Assembly (NCBI RefSeq): GCF_963576615.1 | Contig: NC_088715.1 | Coordinates: 51,872,007-51,936,006, forward strand | Reading direction: 5' to 3' | DNA length: 64,000 nucleotides | Source: Watersipora subatra | Taxonomy: Eukaryota; Bryozoa; Gymnolaemata; Cheilostomatida; Watersiporidae | Shown here: piece by piece, positions 56,509 through 64,000 of the stretch | Layout of the letters: each line of letters opens with the position of its first letter | How positions within the stretch are numbered: position 1 is the stretch's first letter | The notes under the pieces: model-generated | What the model was told of the DNA's origin: nothing | The model's input: only the letters and a program-made list of their open reading frames with translations | Databases searched by the model: none | Translations under genes and position numbers: made by a program

Positions 56509-57300
56509 TCAGAGAAGAAAGTGGCAAACAAAGGTGGCGTCGCTTATCAACACGCACGAGCAGAAGAGGCATGAAAGAAGAACAATGACTTCCATCCTAA
56601 TCAACCTTGAATTCCTAGAAAACTCCTAGAAGTATAGGGATGTATTTAACCTCAGGGGTCAAAGGCTCTGAAGAGAAGACACAATAATGGGCTAAAGATC
56701 TTTACAATTTCCTGTATCAAAGAGAATAATCCACTAATCCTTGGGTATTGCTGGTACAAGTTAAAAAATCACACTGTTTGAAATTCAGATGCAATTGCGT
56801 TTGGACTTAGAGCATAAGATAAGAAAGAAAAAAAACAGTGTGTAGACCAGATGTGACAGTTGAAAACAACAAGACATTGGTCAAAATAATAAATTTGGCT
56901 TGCTGAAAGAACAGGAACATATATCAAGTTTCCATACAGTGATAGCGTAGTGATACACTCCTCATGTGACGCTGCAATGCCATCATGGAAATATCCGCGT
57001 TTCGCTCATTTTGTATTGATTCAATATCGCTGTTGTGAAGTGAAACATCCGTCTGGTGTGCCATCTTTGTGCCATGGAAATGGCTTTAGTGACCATCAGT
57101 GGTGTTGATTCACTAGTATCATGTGCATAACGAATCCTGCCATAAGAAGTAGCCATTTTTCTTTTGATCATCTACGGTCTGTTTTGTCCTTGGCTCCTTA
57201 GATATACAGCAATGACATTAGGCATCACACAACTATCGCTTTATAGCGCCCTATGGAAGCGTGATCTGCTTGTCGGTCCAGCTGTATAGCCTTGGCTCCA
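56507..57300 (+). repeat. Direct repeat R, copy 2
   Basis: This is the partner of 43142-43908, with an extra short segment near 56650-56680. It lies 1.7 kb to the right of duplication copy 2. Confidence 0.85.
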
Positions 57301-58708
57301 GGTGCCCAGATGTCATTTACTATTGCTTAAATGAAGCTAAGTATTAGATGAAATGCTCAACAAGCAGTTTTAGAAACACTAACAAATAGCTTATATTATA
57401 TTTGTGTGTGAAGGTCAGGTTGCAAGATAGAATTCAGAGAGATATGCTGAAAACTAGTTTTGGGCACGAGTATTTCTAAGTCAAAGGGTTGTATGTCTAA
57501 AATTTCTAAACATCGGACATATCTTAAAATTTACAATGCAATTATAATTCTATTCAATTTATTTATTATTTTTTACTACTTTCTACCGACCAATATTTGT
57601 GCGCGCAATGTTAACAGGCGGGTTGTTAAACAGTGCTCATTGTGCAAGGCGCAATAGACCGAGTTTTTGTCTACTTTACTCAACAAATTCATGTACCGAA
57701 ACCCGAACTCGCAAGTAAAAACCCGAACCCGCAAGATCGAAGTGCTCAAAATTTCTTTTACTTGAGACTCAAGAGAGGATAACCCCACGAGTTCAACGAG
57801 TTTTACTACCCATGCCCAGTACTACTGAAAACTGTGCTGGTAGATCAGATCAAGCAGATAATGAAGAAGGTACTATAGAGCATCGTAACAGCACACTAAA
57901 GAAACATCAAAACTGCAACAAACTCTAGTGGCACCTCATAGCAAACTAAATTACTATCACTATCATTACTGTTATCATCAATTAATAGTAATAATATTGT
58001 TCAGTGTTACAATAATAATAACAATAATAATATAAGTAGCCCACTTTTGTAATGTTGATGTGAGTTTTACAGAGCTGTGGTAGACATATTCTCAAGTTGT
58101 ATATTTGACTTGTACATGTATTTATTGTAATAATTGCTTCATACATAGCGAGCTGGAATCAGCAAACAAAAGTTATCATGTTGGGATAACTTCAAATATT
58201 AAATTGCTAGCGAGAGTTCATTTCTGTGTGTAACTGTTTTAGCTTCATGTCATCAGTATGAGTGACATTTTTATGCAGCTAATAGCCGTATGCATGGCCA
58301 CAAGCGACATTCAATATGGCGTTAGAGTGATTTGATGGACCGCTGACAATCGAGTGAAGGTCTATCGTGGTAAAGCAATGAGCGAGGGTTTTCACTATGT
58401 TACTTTCATTTGTGAAAAACCACTTTATTGAAATTTAAAATAAGTCCATTTGTAGTGTCGGCGTGATAGAATACTGCTGAATAATATGCCAAAAAATCAC
58501 AGCGCATAGAAAAATATATTTTACAGATTAAAAACAACTAAACAAATATAAACCACAATCACCAAATATGCCTATTGTAGTTATGCCAATTAAAATAGGA
58601 ATGTAGATTTCCAACATCTTTTTTAACATTGTGCAAGTTACCTACGTCAGGTGTATTAAAATAATTAATTGACCTTTGCTATTGCATTTAGCCTTAGCTC
58701 TTTTCCTA
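57301..58708. other. Unassigned DNA
   Basis: No element ends or coding exons were recognised. A short doublet, ACCCGAACTCGCAAG and ACCCGAACCCGCAAG, lies at about 57703-57735. Confidence 0.3.
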
Positions 58709-58990
58709 TCTCTATATTAATAAATCCCATTCTGTCAGTGTGTGTCTGTCTGTGTGTCTGTTTGTCTTTTTGTCTGTCTTTTGCTCTGCATACACTCTAT
58801 GCTTTTTCACTTTTTTGCTCATTTCATATCAACTTCACACACATCTGCTCTGCGTTTTAAGCCAGATTGCTAAAAATGTTTGGCTTTTAAAGTTTATTTG
58901 ACTCCTGAGAACCAGTTTCTTGAACACCCACCTTCGGGCTATCTGTATGAAAATGAAAAAATCAACACGCATTGCCGGGCTAGCTGCTAA
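58709..58990 (+). mobile_element. Short non-autonomous Helitron
   Basis: It starts TC (58709, after an A) and ends CTAA (58987-58990) before a T, with a degraded GC-rich hairpin region ACGCATTGCCGGGCTAGC just upstream of the end. A pyrimidine-rich GTCTGTCTGT stretch fills the 5' half. A fragment of family M (inverted) lies at about 58900-58935. Insertion between A and T fits Helitrons. Confidence 0.55.
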
Positions 58991-59566
58991 TACATTATAT
59001 GACATAATTAACATACCAACTAATTACTTAATTAGTTATTTATTAATTAACAAACATAAATTATTCCTTAAAAACTAAAAGTAAAAATAGTTTTACCCTC
59101 AGCGGTTGAACTTTTGCCCATCACTATGTTGTTCACAAATTTGGTGTCAGTCATGGTTGAAATTTCTTTTCTATCAAATGAACTTGTTTAAAAATAAATC
59201 TTTTTTTTAAAATCGGAATATTTTTAAATTGGTAATGGTATGTATGGTAAAGCGGTTGCAAAATCTTTTGGCACACGTTTTTAGCTATAAGCACTTAAAG
59301 ATTCCCAGCTTCTGTGAATATTTTTAAACCTTTCACTAAGTATTTTCTAGTGAATATTCTATTTATTTAACTAGTAGTGAGCCTGGCATCGACCAGGGTT
59401 TCTTTTATTTTTTATCAGATAGTACGGAATCCAATAGTATGGAGCTCTGAGCACACAAGTAAGTTTTCAACACTAATTAATACATGGCTACCACACAAAT
59501 CTATTGACAAGTTTATTGGGGGTAACTGTCTTAACTCGTGTGTAAGAACAATATTGAGTGTCTGAT

Positions 59567-59765
59567 CAGGTGGGTGTTTAAAAGGCTGGCTGTCGGAAAC
59601 TAGAAAAAGTTTTGAAATCAAATATTTTAGAGATCCGGTGGAAGACACGAGGTATACGCTTGTAAAGGTTAGAAAAAAAATTGATCAAAAAATGTGGAAA
59701 CGCATAGGGCAGACAAACAGACACGTGCACAATGACAAAGTCGAACTTATTAATACAAATTTTGA
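59567..59765 (+). repeat. Dispersed repeat family M, copy 3
   Basis: It begins GGTGGGTGTTTAAAAGGCTGG and runs through AATGTGGAAACGCATAGGGC, ACACGTGCACAATGACAAAG and TTATTAATACAAAT. It is the most complete copy in the window. Confidence 0.65.
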
Positions 59766-61344
59766 ACTTCTTAAGATTCATAATTCAATTTTTAAAGCTC
59801 TATCAAACACTTAAACACACCACTGGTCTGTCTAAAACCCTAAAAAAGTGTTTACATCAAATTACGATGACACATTCAATAAAATCCTAATCACTCATCA
59901 TTCTATTGTAGGAAACTATGCTACATGCTTTTTTGATATCTTAATACCTTATTCTGATTTGACAGAGTGTCGGAAAAAATCGCTTCGGTTTAGGACAAAC
60001 GTTTACAGCAATAACCTCTCGTGCCAGCACGTATATTAGCAGATAATGCTTTCATGAGGAAATGTGACCAGGTTGTGCTACACAGGTCTATCATTATAAA
60101 CCCTTGATGGTTATTGAGTAGAGTTTGATACTAATAGTTTACAGAGTGTCAGAATGTTCTAAGAAGAACTTATAAGCTCTCCGGTAACCCATTAGCATGC
60201 AACTTTGATTGATTGCTTTTAAATGTTTCTTTATCCTAAAATCATAGTAGGCTAGACTAGACACACAAAACAGCTAAAAATACGAACTTTTGGCTATTCT
60301 GTATGTGACAGGTTCTCAATAGAATTAAAAAGTTTTGGCCTGATCGGAGTAATAATTCTGGAAACATCATTAAAATAATTATGAAGCCTTTCAAACTGAC
60401 TGAGAAATTTAAAATGGCTGCCGATACGACAATAATTTCTAGTGACACATTGTGGGAAGTTTGTAGTATTGAAGGTTTAAAAGCAGACAAAGCTAGAAAG
60501 CTTCTTCTCCTTAGCAACAAGAGCCTGACACTAAAAGTAGTTGTTTTTTATTCATAAAAACGTGCACCATTTATCAGACTCTGTGAACTGCAATAAATGT
60601 TTTTCTTTATTTAACTCTTGAAAATCACTTTTTTGAAAGAGTTTGAAATAAGAACTATCCACTCTATTTTATTTCAACTTCTTCTAACGCTTTTCACATG
60701 TTTATAGTTTTAAAATGATATTCATTGCAAAAATATTATGCTGTTCTAGGTTCTTGTGAAGTTGTTGGAATACAGTCTACGTGTTGTATAAATGAAAGTG
60801 CTCGCATGAGTTTGAGCAAAGAAAGAACTGCTCTTGTCTTGCACTCGTCTTTATACTTTTACCTCGACCGCATCACTACTACATCACCAAGTTCTCGTCT
60901 AACTTTTCGTCTCTATTTGTAACTGCCGTGAGCTCAGACATTAGTGTAACCTGGGGGCCTTTAAAAGAATTGTTAAAAGAATTTTATTACCAAGCTAGGT
61001 TTTCCTTAAATTTAGTATTGTGACTCGCTGGTGTTTATTAATCACAAGGCAGCAGACTTTCTGAAGCTTCAATGATTGAAAGCAATAATTATTATTAATA
61101 TATTATTAATACCCTTCTAATTTGCCATAGTTACTAAATGACAGCCTAGACTTGCTTGTGGTTAATAAAGTCACCTAGTCCTAGCATTTCTTAGTAATAT
61201 GTTGGATAAGCAAAACTAACAACCTCATCATTGTATCTTTATATTTTTAAGCTGTTTTGTTTGTGCTGTCAGTTAAATTAACTAAATTAAGTAATACTTC
61301 CTTACAATTGTTTTGTCTGCTTTTCCTGAATTGTGTAGTAGGGG
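59766..61344. other. Unassigned DNA with one small open frame
   Basis: An ATG at 60381 opens a 58-residue plus-strand frame to a TAA at 60555-60557 (MKPFKLTEKFKMAADTTIIS at its start). It has no recognised domain, splice partner or repeat partner, so no gene is called. Confidence 0.25.
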
Positions 61345-61540
61345 CAGACAATCTCTGTTAAAAACTTCCACCTTGTCTGTCAGTCTGTTGTTCTACGTAA
61401 ATTCTAAGCATTTCCACATTTCTTAGCCGGTTTTATCCAAATTGTACAGAAATATGCTTTGTTTCTTCTACAAGGTTGCTACAATAATTGCTTTCAAAAG
61501 ACCATCTGGTTTTTTAAAACCAGCTTCTTAAACACCCACC
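61345..61540 (-). repeat. Dispersed repeat family M, copy 4 (inverted)
   Basis: Read on the minus strand it starts GGTGGGTGTTTAAGAAGCTGG and includes AATTTGGATAAAACCGGCTAAG and AAATGTGGAAATGC, the family motifs in order. Confidence 0.6.
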
Positions 61541-64000
61541 TTTTTCAAATATCTATAGCTACAAAAATGGGAAATGTTGGCAGTTTGATAAACACTACAT
61601 AACTGTTGATAAATTGCAATATGGAAAGAGATAAATCACAAAGCAACCAAGTGTGTAATTTAACTATATTTACGTTCAATTTAGTTTTTCTCTTTTTATT
61701 ATTAGTAAAGTCGACAGAGTTTTGTATTCTCATGCTAACCACAATAAATATTATATGCGTACAAGAGTCTAAAACCTAAATTGTGCAGAAGGAGATGAGT
61801 GCAAAGGCTAAAGTCAAAGTCAAAATTTGTGCAACATTCTTTAGAAGCAGAGTTTTCCAAGCTAAGTTATACACGTATAAGGAATACTTAAAGATATTAG
61901 GGAACTTATTTTAACTTGAGCTTGTAGTGGTGACACCAGAAAGTCTTCAATGATATTTATGTCTGCTTCTCCGAATGTTTGAAATGTTTGTAACTTGAAG
62001 GAGTTACCCTTGGCAATCTTAACAGTGTTGTTCTTAAAATTTGTGGTCTCTTTTTAAGAAGGCCACTAATCTATTATATGACATTCTGTTCAAAAAACTA
62101 GCTTTAGAAGTTAAACATAATTTTTGCCAACAGAAAACAAAGTTTTTGTTAACTCAAAAAATTAATTATAACAAAAAATTAACTAGCATTAACTATAGTT
62201 TAGTTTAAAAAGCTATAATTTGAATGTGGAGCTGCACTTGTAGTGCCAGCTTTGTCAACTTTATCAAGCAATATACAGTGATATGTTTTATAAGCTACAA
62301 GAAGTCATAACTGTACTGGAACTCCATAGTGAAATAAAGTTAAAAGTAGTGTTTTGTCTTTAATACAACAGCCTATGACATAGTTTTTTTAGAGCACTTG
62401 ACCTGTGTACAACAGATTAGTGCTCAGTTCCACGAAAAGCTATCGGTGGTGACAGGAAGGACATTCATACCTATATTGCTCTCTCTCTACCAATCAATAA
62501 TCCAGATTAATCTCTATTCTGACAGAAAATCATAAAACTAGAGTTTGTAGATATATTTTTGTATTCAACTAATGCTAGTTTCATATTTTTTGTGATCTTT
62601 TAGACTAGACTGGTTGTAGAGCCCTAAAGGTGGTTTTTGAGACAACGCCAAAACTACTTGAGCACAAATTGGGATATATACAGGTTTGCAGCCATTTAAA
62701 ATAAAAAATTACTAGGCTTGCAGCAGCTTTATTTGGGCTTTTATAAACTGATAATAGGATCATAATGACGTTCAACATGATGATAACACAGCGCAACTAT
62801 TAGAATTTTTAGATTTAAAACAGCTAAATTTAGAGCATCAGAAAGCAATTTGATCGAAACTGAGAATTGTGAAATACTCCAGTGGTTAACTTTAAGGCTT
62901 GTTTACAATTAACCTATCTACATAGTTTGTACAGACTACCTCCAATTGGCTCTGACAGTAACCAATTTTTCTATCATAAAAAATCGAAGGGTTTAATATC
63001 TTTAGTAGTGATTCAATGATTTATCCGAGAATGAGGGTGTCCTTGATTATTATCTACCAATAGTTTTATGTCTGCCGTGATGGCACGAGCCAGGTCTGTT
63101 CACCGAAATCGCCTCCAATGGCATGTTATTAAAACATGTCATATCAGCCAAGGATTATCTTTCTATAAGGGAAAAGGAAGTGAGACGCCATCTCAACTCT
63201 CATTAATAAAGATTTCCAGCAAAGTCAAAAGAGACATAGTAGTATTTAATAGAGGGAATTGTTGAAGAGAAGGCAGTCGATATTTGACGAGCAAGAAGCG
63301 AGGTTCACTTTGGGCATCAAATATTTAACAGCGGTGAGTGTTAACAATGTGTTAGGCAGGTTAAATCTGTAGTGAGATGAACGAGCTCAGAGTTTAATGT
63401 TTTTTTTTTAATTTAGGTTCAATTAGCTGTCTATGTCATGACAGTAAGAATAATCAAATTGTAAATTCACCGATCATCTTCCATATTTGTCAATATTCGT
63501 TGCTCAGCAAACCAAACTGAAAAGAACTTTACGTAAAATGATTGAGCATTTAAATTTTTATTTGATGGTTAGTGTATGAAACTATAGCCATGTGTGTTTT
63601 TTTTTAAACAAAATAGAGCAGAATGTAACAAATCTTTCATCATAAATCTTACTTTATTGTCGATTTGTCTTCAAATTTTGTGAGAGAAAATTGATGAAAG
63701 CTTTTAAAGAAGACATACATGTATGTATAGCACTTTCAAGATAAGTATTGTCTCTGGGATCTTAGCTTTTCAAAAATAAGGGCTTTAATTTAAATTTTGC
63801 ATATGAAGTTGAATTGTTCTAATAGTTACTTGTATGTCAAAACAACTGTATGCTAGAGCAAAGATTTTTATAAAACTATATAAAATGAAGTTTAATTTGT
63901 TATAAATAAACTAACGTAAACACTTCAAGGAATTACTTACAGATAGAATTATCATGGATGAATTATGTAATACTATAAAACAAAGTAATACAATAAAACA
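61541..64000. other. Unassigned AT-rich DNA
   Basis: I see no bounded element, no exon with matched splice sites and no domain. The frame at 63068-63265 is Ser/Arg/Lys-rich but unrecognised and lacks support. Confidence 0.3.

Noticed and set aside
59419..59458. 40-base candidate exon between TTTATCAG and GTAAGT
   Set aside because: Sites are good but phases (0 in, 1 out) match no neighbouring exon and no gene is evident nearby.

Overview
The window is animal nuclear DNA: AT-rich, with short exons bounded by GT-AG introns, tRNA-derived SINEs, many DNA-transposon families and long microsatellites. There is no rRNA, functional tRNA, operon or CRISPR signal. The host is probably an invertebrate, and a lophotrochozoan would fit, but nothing here fixes the species.

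Two host gene systems can be supported. (1) A plus-strand zinc-finger transcription-factor locus runs across roughly 5.9-34.1 kb and enters from the left. It has seven tiny exons (45-75 bp) at 5947, 6404, 10750, 12623, 16847, 27840 and 32134. Every one begins and ends in phase 1, so they can be skipped or joined in any combination without losing frame. It also has three 3'-terminal exons, each with a phase-1 acceptor, its own zinc fingers and its own stop: ZF-A 23673-24475 (four fingers), ZF-B 25652-26301 (two) and ZF-C 33474-34126 (three). The layout resembles arthropod lola/broad-type genes with alternative C-terminal fingers. No BTB or other N-terminal domain lies in the window. (2) A minus-strand gene for a 634-residue type II transmembrane collagen sits just downstream of ZF-C. 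It has a membrane helix, a short coiled-coil-like exon, an RAKR furin-type site, a Cys-Asp-Cys motif, and about 176 uninterrupted Gly-X-Y triplets dominated by Lys-Asp-Gly.

A segment of about 10.5 kb holding ZF-C and the collagen gene is tandemly duplicated (about 30.56-41.03 kb and 43.91-54.83 kb). The two collagen copies are intact and differ at only three residues. The duplicated ZF-C exon has two in-frame stops, its linker exon is missing, its 5' flank carries a transposon, and its 3' flank carries an expanded 12-bp satellite.

Introns and intergenic DNA are packed with mobile elements: a hAT element with a perfect 8-bp target duplication; a piggyBac-type element whose empty site exists elsewhere in the window; a Tigger/pogo derivative lacking its catalytic core; a 2.25-kb palindrome of two inverted elements each carrying the same nested MITE; a Mutator-like element carrying a RecQ-helicase-like fragment; Helitron ends; and several foldback MITEs. 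From about 55 to 64 kb I see only repeats and unassigned sequence.
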